Shown here one piece after another: positions 11,653 through 24,500 of a DNA stretch of 64,000 bases. Numbering within the stretch: the first letter of the stretch is position 1; each line of letters opens with the position of its first letter. Source of the DNA: Combretum micranthum (lineage: Eukaryota; Streptophyta; Magnoliopsida; Myrtales; Combretaceae); contig JAMXBD010000393.1 of assembly GCA_024138025.1 (NCBI GenBank), forward strand, positions 496,001-560,000, in the 5' to 3' direction. The position numbers and the translations under genes are program-made. Below the pieces are notes generated by a model, which saw nothing but the letters and a program-made list of their open reading frames with translations, made no database searches and was not told the DNA's origin.

Positions 11653-12565
11653 GTTAGGGCAGCCACCTAGTTGTTGGTATATATGAATGTCAGTTATTCT
11701 AGATGGACTCTATGAGCCATCATTTATTAGTGCCTTGTAGGGTTTGTGATCCCTTTATGTTTATATATGTGTGATACTTATATGTGTTTGCTCATTTGAA
11801 CATACATTATCAATGTGTAATTAGAGATTATTTAATGGTATTTATTGAAGTATTAGTAAGTTATGAGCTTTTATGTGTCTTTATGTAATAAAGACATGTG
11901 GTAGGTTGTAAGTTCCCTTATATTTAGGGCATAACAAATATGTTGTTGGTGAGTGTCACTAACTAGGCGGAGGTGATGACAATAAAGGAAAGTTTAAGAT
12001 TTTTAGGGCTTACTTTGAGGAGTTAGAGGAGGAATTACACAAGAAGATATGGTGAGCCTTAACAACTTGATGAGTAAGTGAAATTTACCTTAACACGATA
12101 TTTGAAATCTTAAGGATGAAAATGTAGAATTTAAGGCCGTGTTTATCTTTGCTATAAGCCATGAGGCCTACAAGGTATGAGGAAATATACATGTGTGTAG
12201 GTGTATATATATGTATATGTATGTATGTATGTATGTGTATATATATGTTGGCTGGAGAATGAAGCAATCCTTCAAAGCAATTAGCTGTGTTGATGTTGAG
12301 ATTAAGATATGAAAATGACAAAAATGTCTTGGTACAAATTTACATAAAAATTACAATTTTCTTAATTTATCAAATCATTGAATCATTTTTTTTATCCAAC
12401 TTATTGCATAAATGAGGTCTAATATAGGTTATTTGGTTGACTTAGAGTATATCGAAGAATAAAGGTCGACTAGGTGGTCAATTAGCTCTAGCAAATAGTC
12501 CTCCATACTTCTTCTTTTTACTCATGTGGGTCCACAAAGCTAGGTTAATCTAACTAAAGTCTAAC
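11653..12565 (+). other. Interrupted old LTR-like flank between two insertions
   Basis: This continues the DNA that ends at 8030 on the other side of the solo LTR. There is no gene. The short minus-strand frame 12321-12085 covers a TATG/TGTATA microsatellite-like tract (12190-12248). LTR-like ends such as GGGCATAACA occur near 11930, but no matching start was found. Confidence 0.4.
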
Positions 12566-13916
12566 TTGGTGTTTATACTTTCTTTTTTTTTTCTTTTTTA
12601 TATTTTTTATTTTCAAAGGGGGGTAGAGGTACCCAAAAAACATCAGATAGTACAATCCTTAGGAAAGCTAACTCTAGCAATATCCTATTGCATGATATCA
12701 TATACACCTATGAGGTGCATCTGTAAACCCTAAAAAATTTTCATAATTCATAGAAAATAATTCTAAAAGTTTAAAATTTAAATCCAAAAATCGAATCAAG
12801 TTAAAACCAAATTCTAAATCGAGACAAACACTAGAAGCGAAGCCCTAAAACGCAAACCAAGTTAAAACCTAATTCTAAATAAAGATAAAAAACGAGATTT
12901 CTTAATTTGAGAAATAGGGAACCCTCAAGAACAAAATGGAAAAATCCAACTATCGATCGAAACAACATTCGTACATCAATCAAATCACCTAACCGTTTCC
13001 TAACACGCAAATCAAGACAATATATCTAAGTAACGATAAACAATAAAATCTTAAAACCCTCGATAAATTTCAGAATAAAATTTCAATTTTCACCAAAAGT
13101 CAAATTGAGTGAACTCATAACCTAGACTCAGTTTAACGATCCCGAGAACCAAAAACTATTAAATAATCATAAATAAAATAAGATAAACCATAGACGTCGA
13201 GCTTAAAATATAAAACGATCAAAACTCAAAAAAATTATACGATCTTACGAATAACTCAGTAAAATCGGAAGTCAAAACGGAACCCTAAAAGTCAACAAGC
13301 CTATAACGAACCCTAGTGTTTAAGATCCAGCAACCCTGCATTTTCAAATCCTAGAAAATGAAATTAAGCCAATAGCTTAAAATAGTTCGTAATAATATAG
13401 GTAACATAAAAACATCAGATTCGCGAATTTCTAGTGTCCTTCGGACTCAAACAGGGACAGTTCTCGAAAAGCTTGTCTCGGAGCTCGGAATATTAAAAAT
13501 ATTCCGTTTATACCAATAGACTCGTAAAAATATAAGGATTCCAAAAATATCAGTTTTGGAATTTTTCAGTAGCTAAAAATTACAGATATCGCATTATTAC
13601 GCGTATTTTTATTACTACCGGTACTTTAATTGTCTAGTTACTATTCATAGTACTTTTCTACTATTCATTACTATTTTACTATCTCTACTTTTTCTTACAC
13701 CTATTTCTTACACCTACATGCCTATTTTCTTACTTTTTATATTTCAATACAACTTTAATCAAATCATACCTTACATATTAATTATTTTCTTACAAATTTC
13801 ACTAAAAATCAACTCACTCCCTCTCCATAACATCAAGGCCGGCGCCCCCTTCTTTCTAACATTATTTTTTTCTTTTTCAAATTATTTTATTACATCCAAA
13901 ATTCACTCTAAAAATT

Positions 13917-13925
13917 CTATAAATA
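13917..13925 (+). promoter_or_regulatory. TATA box of family-A LTR copy 2
   Basis: TTCTATAAATACCATC is followed by a pyrimidine-rich leader with ACACTACCAAAACTCTC. The equivalent box and leader stand at 47923 in copy 3. Confidence 0.6.
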
Positions 13926-14518
13926 CCATCTTCCTCTTTTATTCTTTCACACAGTTCTTTACACTACCAAAACTCTCTCAAATTCACAACACAAACCCTC
14001 TCTACAACATTTCCCTCTACCAAAACTCTCTTTCACCAAATACCCACAAGAATTTCTCTTTATGCAATACAACTACAATCTCTCAATAACCACATAACCA
14101 TACATTCACTACCATCTTCATACCACACAAATACCTTAGGTAAAAATTTCTTTCAACTATTTATCTATTCATGTCATGTAACTTAGCATGACTATGGTAT
14201 TGTTTTGAAACTCACATGAGTAGTAAAAGCAACAACATGTTCATGTTTTGTTCTTGTACATAAGCTTTCTATTTTATTATGTTGTTATTATTATTGTTAT
14301 TATTTGCTTTTAATCTAACTTATATTATGTATATTATGTATATATATTTATTTAGAGCATATAAGCTCATTTGTTATTTATTTACTTTCAAGTTATGCAA
14401 TTTATTTATTTCATGTTATTATTAAGACTAGTTTTTCTAGTCTTAGACTTGTCCATATCAAGTCAAAACAATCTTTTATTTATTTATTTTCTTATGGGAC
14501 TAGTCCATTCTTAGTCCA

Positions 14519-14594
14519 GGGATGCCTTGATGAAGCTAAGGCTCCAATACTTGACCGGGATACCTTGATGAAGCTAAAGTTCCCAATACTTGAT
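14519..14594 (+). repeat. 38-bp tandem duplication in family-A LTR copy 2
   Basis: Two adjacent units at 14519 and 14557 share GGGAT.CCTTGATGAAGCT and CAATACTTGA. Copy 1 has only one such unit (inverse strand, about 10355-10395), so the duplication is copy-specific. Confidence 0.8.
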
Positions 14595-17050
14595 ATTTTA
14601 TTTTCTTGCTTATTATTTGTTACTAGTATTTTCTTATGTTCTTATTATTTTATATGCTCATGATACTTGCATCTACATAATGTTAATGTCTCAACTAATC
14701 TAAAAGTAGAATTTCATTTTATTAAAGGAACTCAAAACTAGATTTTCTATTATGTGATTTGTCACAAAATAAAGAAGTTATTATCAACAACATAAGACTA
14801 AAGTAACACAAGTTTTCTCAAAGTTTTCTTAAATAACAAAGATAGTTTACTAAGAAAACATAAGGAATAAATATTTTCTTTGAATAATGCGGTAACCTAA
14901 GTTTTAGTAAAATAGTTTACAAAAGCTTAAGATTTAAACTCTTTTAACTTCATAACAAAACTAAGGAAACAAACTAGTTTTCAAAGGTAAGATGAATTTA
15001 ATCCATAAAGTTAAAACCCATTTAGGAAAAACAATGATTTTCAAATTCCTAAGAGAAACTAATTTCAAAGAATATAAATAAGATTAGAAACAAATGATTT
15101 TATCAATAAAAATAATCCTTTTCAAAAGAAATGAAAGAACAAGTTTTAGAAAGCAAAAGCTTATATTTTAGAAATGAACATAAGAAGACAAGACTCATTT
15201 TCTAAAATTATCCTAAATACAAAATTATGAAAAAGGGTTTTTCATCAACTTAATATACTTTCGATAAAATTGATCTTTTATCACTAGGAGTGAAATTTAT
15301 GAAAAACTAAGGTTAAAAGAAGATTTAATTGTCCATGGAAAAAGAATGAAGAAAATAAAATAAGAATATACTCATTTATAACAACCTAGGAAAATATAAA
15401 GTTTCTTTAAATACTTGAAAAGAAATTTTCGAAGTTAAAGTTTAAATGAATTGTTTTATGAAATAAATTGAGACACTACCATTAGGATTTTTGCATACAA
15501 AGTGAGCTTACCTATATATTCAAAAGTGTTTATCGAATATATTTTTATATACTTGTATTGTTACAAAAGGATTTTCTTTAAAAAGGAGTTGAATTAGAAA
15601 ATGGATTTTTGGAAAAGTTTAGAAAATTCGTTTTAAATTTGTATCTGATGTTTTTGGAACCTAAATGACCTTTTATGATAAAGATAACCTTAGAAATGGA
15701 TAGATCTTTTCGAATAGGTAGAAAACGGTATATTATATGCGAAATTCCAAGTTAAAATGAGCAAGTTATGGCCATTTTAAGTTGGAATTTCCTCTTATAC
15801 GATTTTACCGCGATTTTAAGAAAAGATTAGAATCTCCAAGAATAGAAATTTCATGGAAGACTTATCCGGGTATTTCTTTTGTCTAGGTGACGAAAGATAC
15901 GAGATTACCCTACCCGAGAATTACTACGACTAAGAAGATCGCAAAATGAACGAGTGAGTTATTCCTCCTAATTTCGTTACCTTGCTTGTGCTTGTAACGT
16001 AGTGGCATTAGTATACTAAGAAAAGAAAAAAATGGATATATATTTGGGGAATTCGGGATTATGTGTATATATGTGATTCTATGTTTATGCGTGAAATGGG
16101 AATTAAGAATATCGCAACTTCAAACTGTTTGTTTAAATAATTTTGTTTACTTACTTGTATGATTGTTTATTGTTTGCTAAATTGATTGATCGCCCCTAAT
16201 AAACCTTAATAAGGTTTGGCTTAAGAAAACTAAAACGCTCACGCATAGCATCCATCGAGTCACATCTATTTCGGAAGGCTGCTACTCCTACGCGTAGAGT
16301 TGGATTGGCTGTGATCGTGCGGTCTTGGAGAATCCAAATCGCTCGGGGAAAGCGATTCTAGGTTCAGAGCCGAGCCAACCGAACGCTGTGGGTGAGGACC
16401 TGGGGACTAGCAGTAGAAGGTCGAGGACCTTCAACCCCGATTCCCTAACCTTTGATACGGAGGCCGTTCTATATATGGTTTCCGGATAACTGTATATATT
16501 TGCGTAATCATGTGGTTGTTGCATTGTATGCATAGCATATGTATGATTAAATAAATAAACTTGTTTGAAAGTATGGTGCGAATGAAAAGGAATATCTCAC
16601 TAAGCTAGTTGTAGCTTATACCCCTATAGATTTTGTTGAAACAGGTATATCCGTGACTTAAACTGAGGATCATGACATTGAGGAAATCATGGAAGGATGG
16701 TTAAGCTTCTATGAAGGAAATAGAATCATAAGATAAGTCATTTTGTAAGGTCCTTTATATGTAATGACTTATATGAATAGTGATGTATATTTATTTGAAG
16801 ATAATTGATGGACATGCCCATAAGAATTGCAAAGCAATATGTTTATGTTTTATGATAAGTATTCTCTTTGCCTTGTTACTTATTTATTATCAATATAAAT
16901 TGCGCTACTCCGATGCGTTCCCTTGGTTGTGATGTACGCCTTGTACATGATATGGAAACCTTTGCGTGACTAAGGTAGTCATTCCTAGGCTTTAGTATTG
17001 TGTACGGCGGACTGCCACGTTTAGGGTACCCATCGGGGCGTGACAGTATC

Positions 17051-18501
17051 AATAACATGCAAACCTAAAGGAAAACTAAAGGCAATTCTAGCCAGACTAT
17101 CCTTATAGTGATTGCCTTCATAATAGGTGTGTTGAATATGAACTCCCAATTGCATTGTAAAAGCTGGAATATAAGTTGTACTAAGTTCCAATGTCTTTGC
17201 TCCTTTGCACCTTAGCCAGTTAGGAGTTGAACAGGCACTATACTATCTATCTTAAGAATGAGTCTTATAATCCTTAAATGCCATGCAAACTTTAAGCCTT
17301 GGAAAGCATCCCACAATTTTGCTACCATAGCTATACTTTTGCTAATGTTCATAATGAAGATACTTACATGCCTTCTGTTACTATCTCTAATAACCCCACC
17401 CCTCATTTGTATTGCAAGAGTTATGGTTGGCTACTCCATTAGTACTAAGCTTAAACTAGTCTAACCTTGGAGGTGCCCAACCAACTAGAGTTATAGTTCT
17501 CATAATATTACTCCCTTTCACATTCGAAAGAGTGGTGGCATATTGCACTTCTCTAGACTTTGACAAAATCTACATAACTAAGGATTGATTGTATACTTTC
17601 TCTCCTCCTACCACTTTTTATTATGCTAAGACTATAGAGACTAGCAAGTGACAACAAAGATAATTCTCCATTCAATACCTCCACAATGCTCTTACATTGT
17701 AGATTGTCCAGAATCCAATTATCTAAATTATTCGACATTAAAATAGTCAAATCATTAGAGGGGAGAAACTTACACTAGACATGGAGAGCTTTATCACACA
17801 CTCTCAAAATATGTTGCATATTTTCCTTCCTTGATCCCCATATCACATATCTCCTGTCGTCGATAATATGTCTCTACTTTTGTTTATTGTTAGTCAACAA
17901 AGCATCATGGAGTAGAAGCCACAAAAAAGTATGAATTCTATTCGAACCTTGCTAATTCCAAACCACTTTCCAATTGATATTAGAACTCCTATTGTTGTTA
18001 CTAAGGAGACTGTATGCATAGGTTGTAGAGAAGACACTAGATAAAGATCATCCCCAAAATAAGCTTGTCGTCATCTATATTTAGCATCGAAGGGTATATT
18101 ACTGCTATATGATGTACAATTTCTTGAGGGAGTCTACAATTAATTTTTTGCTAATTCCAAGATCCATTAGGATTACAAAAGTCAGCTACCATTACATTTG
18201 TACTAGAAATATTAGAACTGGCATAATCCAACAGAACTCCATGAATATCTACCCATCTGTCTTTCCAAAATCTTATGCACTTCCCATTACCCACAACCTA
18301 AAAGACTCCTTTAAAGCCACATCCCAAATTTTGCACAAGTGTTTCCATAAGTGGGAACCATTTTTAGGGTCATTTTTTGAAATAAGTAGAACTAGTAGAT
18401 TATATTTTGCATGAGTAGCCTTCAACCATAGGGATTTCTTGTCCGACAATAAACCCTACACTACCTTGATTAGTAGTGCATCATTCATATCTTTTGCGCA
18501 T
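17051..18501 (-). pseudogene. L1 ORF2 3' part: zf-RVT-like and RNase H-like segments
   Basis: Reading leftward, the segment around 17960-17760 has HTFLWLLLHDALLTN and a downstream H..LRVCDKA, as in the zf-RVT domain after plant L1 reverse transcriptases. The segment from about 17420 to 17215 (GGVIRDSNRRHVSIF, AMVAKLWDAFQGLKFAW, LKIDSIVPVQLL) matches the RNase H-like RVT_3 domain. Stops interrupt the frame repeatedly. The coding continues to 17051, where the family-A LTR cuts it. The element tail lies at 12586-12716 beyond that LTR. The left end of this part is joined to the RT part across the family-B nest. Confidence 0.75.
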
Positions 18502-19150
18502 TGAACTGTAGAGTTTTCACAAGGTTTTAGGATTTATAAAGATCAAATCTTTTGTAGCGGAATTCAAAAAGAAAACCTTAATCCAGTATCCATGTGTTTG
18601 GATTAAATCAAAATAAAAAAATAGTTTGAATTCATACCTTTAACTTTGAAGCTTGAAATTAATTGGCAAATCAGATTTTTACTTACCACGAATTCATAAT
18701 CCCCTCTACAGTATTCGCACGAATGAACACTCATTCAAAAAGGATCCTTTACGTATTAGCATTATCTAGAACACTTCTAGATCTTATAAAAAAAAATTCA
18801 TTCACTACTCTCATGTTTCTCTCTTTTAGGGTTTATAGAATTTCTTTGCAAATCTAATATTGACAACATATGTCATTCACCCTAAAAAAACCTCTTATGT
18901 CTTATTTATAATAATATCAATATGAATAATGATATTGGTGCCCTTAATCTTATTAGAGATAAATTAATTATAAATTAATTTACTAACATAAGAATTCCTA
19001 TTCCAATTAGGAATTATTATTGTTTTTAACAAAATATATTTATTTATTATTCTTAATAAATTAAGATTAATAATAAATAAATTTATTATCCTGTTACACT
19101 TATTTAGTCCATGATCCTTTTTTTTCATTCCTTGTGTATGATCCTGTAGG

Positions 19151-20645
19151 TGCTAGTGATGTGCCCTAGGCTATGAGGATTCTATGTCATTTGAATATTT
19201 ATCTTTATAATATAAGTCAATTTTCATTATCAAAGTTATAATTGGCCTTTTTACTTTGATGAAATTTATTCCTTGTATAATTAATTATTCCTTATGTTGT
19301 TAAAGTATGTGACTTTAATAGTAAAACCATAAGGAGAGAAATAACATTATTCTAAATTATCCCTGGCTATTCATTATATGGAATAATAATGAATTAAGAT
19401 TAGAATATTAGTTGAATGATGATCACATTTTATTGATAATAGATATGAGATATCTATTCAGCACATAGATACATGTAAGAGTACATTGTATTGGAATGAC
19501 CAGCTATGCGAATACTATACAGATAAATATGACAAGTATTTCTCACTTCAGTGTTGCTTTAGTCCTTTGACCTAATGATACCATGGATTCCTACATAACA
19601 AGTTCCATTTTTAATTCAGCTCTTCTTCATCTTTAATCGGGTAATCATAAGACTGTACTTGGACATAGAATAAGTTTTGTAGAGGAATTTGACTATTCAT
19701 GAAGGAATTTGTTCCTCTCATTAATTTGAGAGAGATACCTTTTGGGCCTCTTGATAAGTAAGGTTAAGAAATACGTGGCCGTGCTCGAATGAATTGATAA
19801 GGAGTTATCAATATCATTCGCTTAAGTCAGTCAAACTCTAGAATCAAGAAATATATGATTAGACAATATAAGGGTGTATTGATCCACACCTTATGTTTAA
19901 TCATAAGACATCATGTAACAAAAGGACTAAATAACTGACTATTGATAGGTAGAGTTGGATCACCGATCTTCACTTAATTTCGGTAGGCATAATGTCTTAC
20001 TAGAGAGCAATTATGTCTTATAGGCCTAAAAGGTGTTTCAAGGCTACTACCAATATTAAGTGAACCTATAAGGTCACACACAAAGAATGAATAAATCGGA
20101 TCATGCGTTATATTTTAATGACCATATTGGGATTTATCTAATTATATATTATTATTAATTAGATTAAGAATAATAAAAAATTATTAAATAAAATTGTTAT
20201 TTTATAAGGCACATATCGTTTTAATAATGAAAACCTTAATAAGATTAGGGTAGGTAACCAGTAGACACAACATCTTATAAATAGAAGGTGATTGTCACCT
20301 CTAGGGTTCAACTAATGCTTGCCATCACATTAGAATTACAAAGAAATTCTATAACTGAAAAGTGGACACCCTCTTGTGAGAAATTCCTAAAACTCGAAAT
20401 TGTTTCAACATGCTAGAGTATGGATAGAGATCCGATTAGAAATTCATTCGTGTGAATACAGTAGAGAGTGTTCGCATTTGTAGCACCTATTGATCCGAAA
20501 TTCGAAAGCTTCATAAAGATATATTGCAATCCCTTCTTGGTTTAATTGAATCACATGGATCCACTGGGAATATATGTTTAAAAAAAATAATAAAACTTTC
20601 ATATTCCATTACCAGATCCGTTTTTGGATTGTTAAATTCCATATA
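19151..20645 (+). mobile_element. Family-B LTR (inner copy, 1,495 bp), TSD GTAGG
   Basis: It starts TGCTAGTGATGTGCCC and ends CCATATA (the expected final CA has become TA). GTAGG flanks both sides exactly (19146-19150 and 20646-20650). It is homologous along its length to the outer copy but on the opposite strand, for example the AAGTGAACCTA, ACATTATG and GTGCTCGAAT-like landmarks. It has no coding capacity. Confidence 0.8.
20276..20283 (+). promoter_or_regulatory. TATA box of inner family-B LTR
   Basis: ATCTTATAAATAGAAGG lies 1.1 kb into the LTR, ahead of a likely R region. Confidence 0.55.
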
Positions 20646-21501
20646 GTAGGTTCACTTAATGTTGGCCATTGACCTAAAACCATTTTTCTCAACAAAACAT
20701 AAAAGCCCTCTAGCAAGACATTATGTTTACCTAACTTAAGTGAATATTAGTGATCCGATTTTTACTTGATCCATAACTTATGTCATTATCCTTTGTCACA
20801 TGATATCTAGATTAAACATAAGGCATGGATAGTGTCATCCTTATATCGTTCAATTTTACCATTTTTCAATCTCCAAGTGTACTGACTAAACAAATGATAT
20901 TGATCACACTATCAATTTATTTGAGCACGACCATGTATTTCTCAGTTTCAGTTATTAAGGGGCCTAGAGCTATCTCTCCCATAATGAGAGGGACAAATCC
21001 CATCTTAATCACTCAACTTCCTCTACATAATTTACATTATGCTCAATCTCAATCTTTATAATTATTTGGTTAAAGATAACATTTGATTGAGTTGAATCAT
21101 AATGTTCCTCATGTTGGAACTTATGGTGATTTCAGGTCTAAGGATACGCTGATGTTGTTATTGTGAGAATCACTTATGACACAAATCCATGTAGTGATCT
21201 CATAGTGGATCAGTGTAGTACATAGTCCTCTAATATTTGCTTATGAGTTTGATTTGTATCCTCATATAAATAACATCTCATGACTATCAAACAAAAATTT
21301 ATACTAGATTTAATTTATTATCATTCCCACAACAATGAGTATCTAGAGGACATTTAGAATAATTAAATTATTCAGGGATCCTATTATAAAGTAAACATAC
21401 AAACAATATAATAAAAATGCCTTTGTATCAATAGTATATAATATATATATATAAATGATAATATCCAGTAATTGGCTTAGGACACAATCACTAACACGAA
21501 C

Positions 21502-24500
21502 TCCTAGACTCCTATGACTTTTTGGTTTACATACTTCCCCAATTTTATAGGACTCACATGCTTTTTTTCCATTCGAGGATCCCTAAAGAAAGGTTCTCCT
21601 AGCTTGATCAATTTCATTACATAATCCCTTTGGAATAGCTATTGATTGGATAGAATAAATAGGGATTGAGGTCAAAATAAATTGACTTAACGTCAATCTT
21701 CCAGCTAAAGAAATATGTTGTGGACTCCATTTGTTAACTCTATCTTTGAATCTATCCACAATATGTTGGTATGTAGCTTTTGAAACTTTCCAATGCAGTA
21801 GTGAAATTCCTAAATACTTCCCCAGATTTTCTATACTATGAATGCTTAGAATATTAGTAACAAACTGTTCTCATCTTGTCCCCCATTCGATGAAAAGAAT
21901 AAAAGTGATTTCCTACTGCTAATAGATTGACTCGAGAGTACACAAAAATTATTTAAGATTCTAGATATGCATGTTACTTGTTGAATTGAAGACTCAACAT
22001 ATAGAATTAGGTCATCTGCAAAGAACAAATGAGAGATGGGAAATTTTGATGCTCCAAATGTAATCATTTTCCACTCACCCCTATTCATAGCTTGATTGAT
22101 TGCTTGAGCTAGTCATTCCATATAGAGAACAAAAATATAAGGTGATGTCGGATCTCCTTGACGTACACCTCTTGAAGGATTGAAGGGGACACTAATGTCT
22201 TGGTTGACCTTAATGTGCATAGAACTAGAATGGAAACAACTCATCATTATAGAATACGGATAACTTGGAATACCATCATCTTTCAAATTATCAAAAATAA
22301 AATTTCAACTCAATCGATCATAAGCTTTATCCAAATCAATTTTTAAAGTCATCCATCCCACTTTTCCACATTTTAATCTCATTGAATGAATAACTTCTTA
22401 TGCAGTGATAATATTATCAACCATGTTTCTTCCTGAAATAAAGCTAGACTGTGCAGGATGCACTAAAGAACTCATGATGGGTTTCAACCTATTAGCTGTC
22501 ACCTTTGTTATCTTTTTATAGCTTACATTATATGAGCTAATTGGGTAAAACTATTTGAAGCTTTCTGGTTTAGCTTCTTTAGGGATGAGACAAACTAAAG
22601 TAGTATTAACTTTGCTATCCACATTACCCATTGAGAAAACCTATTGTACTAAAGAACATAAAGTAGGACCTACTATCTTCTAATATTTTTGAAAGAAGTG
22701 AGGATCGAAACCATCCAAACCTGTAGCCTTCAAAGGTCTCATATCCATTATAGCTCGATAAATCTCATCAATAGTCATAGGTTTGCCTAGCTTCTGAATC
22801 TAATCCTCCATTAACCTATGAAAGCAACCATTAATACACTACAAGAAATTTTGGCTTTAGAGACAAAAAATTCTGTCTCTGAAAGTAAAAAATCTGTCTC
22901 TAAAGACTTTCAGAGACAGAATTTCCGTCGCAAATTTCTGTTTCAAAAATCATCGTCGCTAATTCTTTTAGAGACAGATTTATTTTCCGTCGCAAATTTG
23001 CTATGGAATTTCTGTCGCAAATTTGTCTCTGTTTTATAATTAGTTATTTTTAAATATCTAATTAGTAAATATTAAATAAAATTATTCCGTCGCAAATTTG
23101 CCTCTGATTCTAAGACAAATTATTAAAAAAATACACATTTGCCTCTTATTTATCCTTCCCAGGAGGTCACCCATCATAGAATGCTACTTACTAAGCACAC
23201 TTAACATTGAAGTTTTCACAAGCACTAAACCGATAAACCAATTCGTATCTTCATGAGTAAAGTTCCACTACTGTTTATTTAAGAGATACCACAATTTATA
23301 ATATTATAACTATAAAACATTTTATATATCTTTTATAGTTTATTTTTATTTTATAATTTCACTTTACATATTTATTAAGGATTTTTCATTAATATTTTTA
23401 TTAAAATATATAATATTAATATATACAATGTTTACATTTTATAATAATTATTTTAAATTATATATTTATTATAAAATATAATTTTTCAGTAGTATATTAC
23501 AATTTTTTTTCCAAATATGATATATTATTAAAAAATATTATATATTATGTAAATATAAATAATGTTATACATATAAATTTATATATATATTTAATGATAT
23601 ATAATATAATTATACTTTTTACATTAGTTATTTAATATTTTATATTAAATTAATAAATTGTATATTTTTAATTAATGTGTTTTTTTTTATTTCATTTTTG
23701 TTGCACTTAATAAATTATAATATAATGTAAACAATATAAAAATATATTTTTCATTATTATATTAATAAATAATTTATAATACCAATTTAAATATATTTAA
23801 CTAATTATTATATATTACATATTTTATTACTTAAATATACTATATTTTATTACTTAAATATAAATTATGTAAGATATATATAATAAATTTTTTTATATTA
23901 AAAAATATATGAATAGTCATAATAAATATAATAAAAAATTATAAATAATATGAATATATATTTTTATTAATATATTATAAAATATAATATTATTTATATA
24001 TTTGTATATGTTTAAATATACTAAGTTTACATTTTATATTAATTTTTTTATTTTACATATATTATTATTGAAATATAATTTATTTTTAATTAGTATTTTA
24101 TGATATTACTTGCATATAACATATTATATTATTATTATACACTATTTTATTAAGTTGTATAATTTGAGTTTTTATATAAGTTATTATGTAAAAGAATATA
24201 TAATAAGATATAAATATAATATTTATGTTTTTAAGTACTATTTTTAATTTATACTTTATTATATATAAATATGTAATGTAATGTTAAATATATTATAAAT
24301 AAAATATAATAATTAGTTGTAAATAACAAATGATTATACATATTATAGTTATTATATAATAAAATTAATTTACAAATATATATATGTCCTTATTATATAA
24401 TGCACATTTATAATATTATATTAGATATGTATAATTTAAAATAAATTTTAAACATAATTATTTATATATACATATATGTAATAATTTAGTTTAGAGACAA

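Larger units (their letters stand above)
12722..17045 (+). mobile_element. Solo LTR, family A copy 2 (4,324 bp), TSD GCATC/GTATC
   Basis: It starts TGTAAACCCTAAA and ends GGGGCGTGACA. The flanking 5-mers GCATC (12717-12721) and GTATC (17046-17050) differ by one transition, a slightly aged target duplication. The L1 RNase H-like coding runs into its right edge, and the L1 tail resumes at its left edge, so it sits inside the L1. It aligns in inverted orientation with copy 1. It is about 500-700 bp longer than copies 1 and 3 because of extra DNA in the first third (about 12770-13250). There is a GC-richer block at 16230-16460 and a short perfect hairpin (GAAGGTC-GAG-GACCTTC, 16416-16432). Small frames inside (13718-14089, 16288-16533) are not believed. 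Confidence 0.85.
18507..21496 (-). mobile_element. Family-B LTR (outer copy), carries a nested copy
   Basis: In element sense it begins TGTTAGTGATTGTGTCC at 21496 and ends AACTCTACA at 18507, with flanking 5-mers TGAAC (18502-18506) and CGAAC (21497-21501), one mismatch. It sits in L1 ORF2. When the inner copy (19151-20645) and one GTAGG are removed, the two halves join seamlessly: CATTCCTTGTGTATGATCCT then GTAGGTTCACTT matches the uninterrupted inner copy on its opposite strand. The outer copy without its guest is about 1.49 kb. A TATA box (minus strand, about 18902-18911) fits the sense given. No internal gag or pol is present, so it is interpreted as a solo LTR. Confidence 0.75.

Noticed and set aside
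13718..14089. 123-codon plus-strand frame
   Set aside because: It spans the TATA box and pyrimidine-rich leader of the family-A LTR, has low-complexity Phe/Ser/Asn composition and is not open in the other copies.
16288..16533. Minus-strand 81-codon frame
   Set aside because: It lies in the GC-richer LTR block and reads against the sense of the LTR; no motif.
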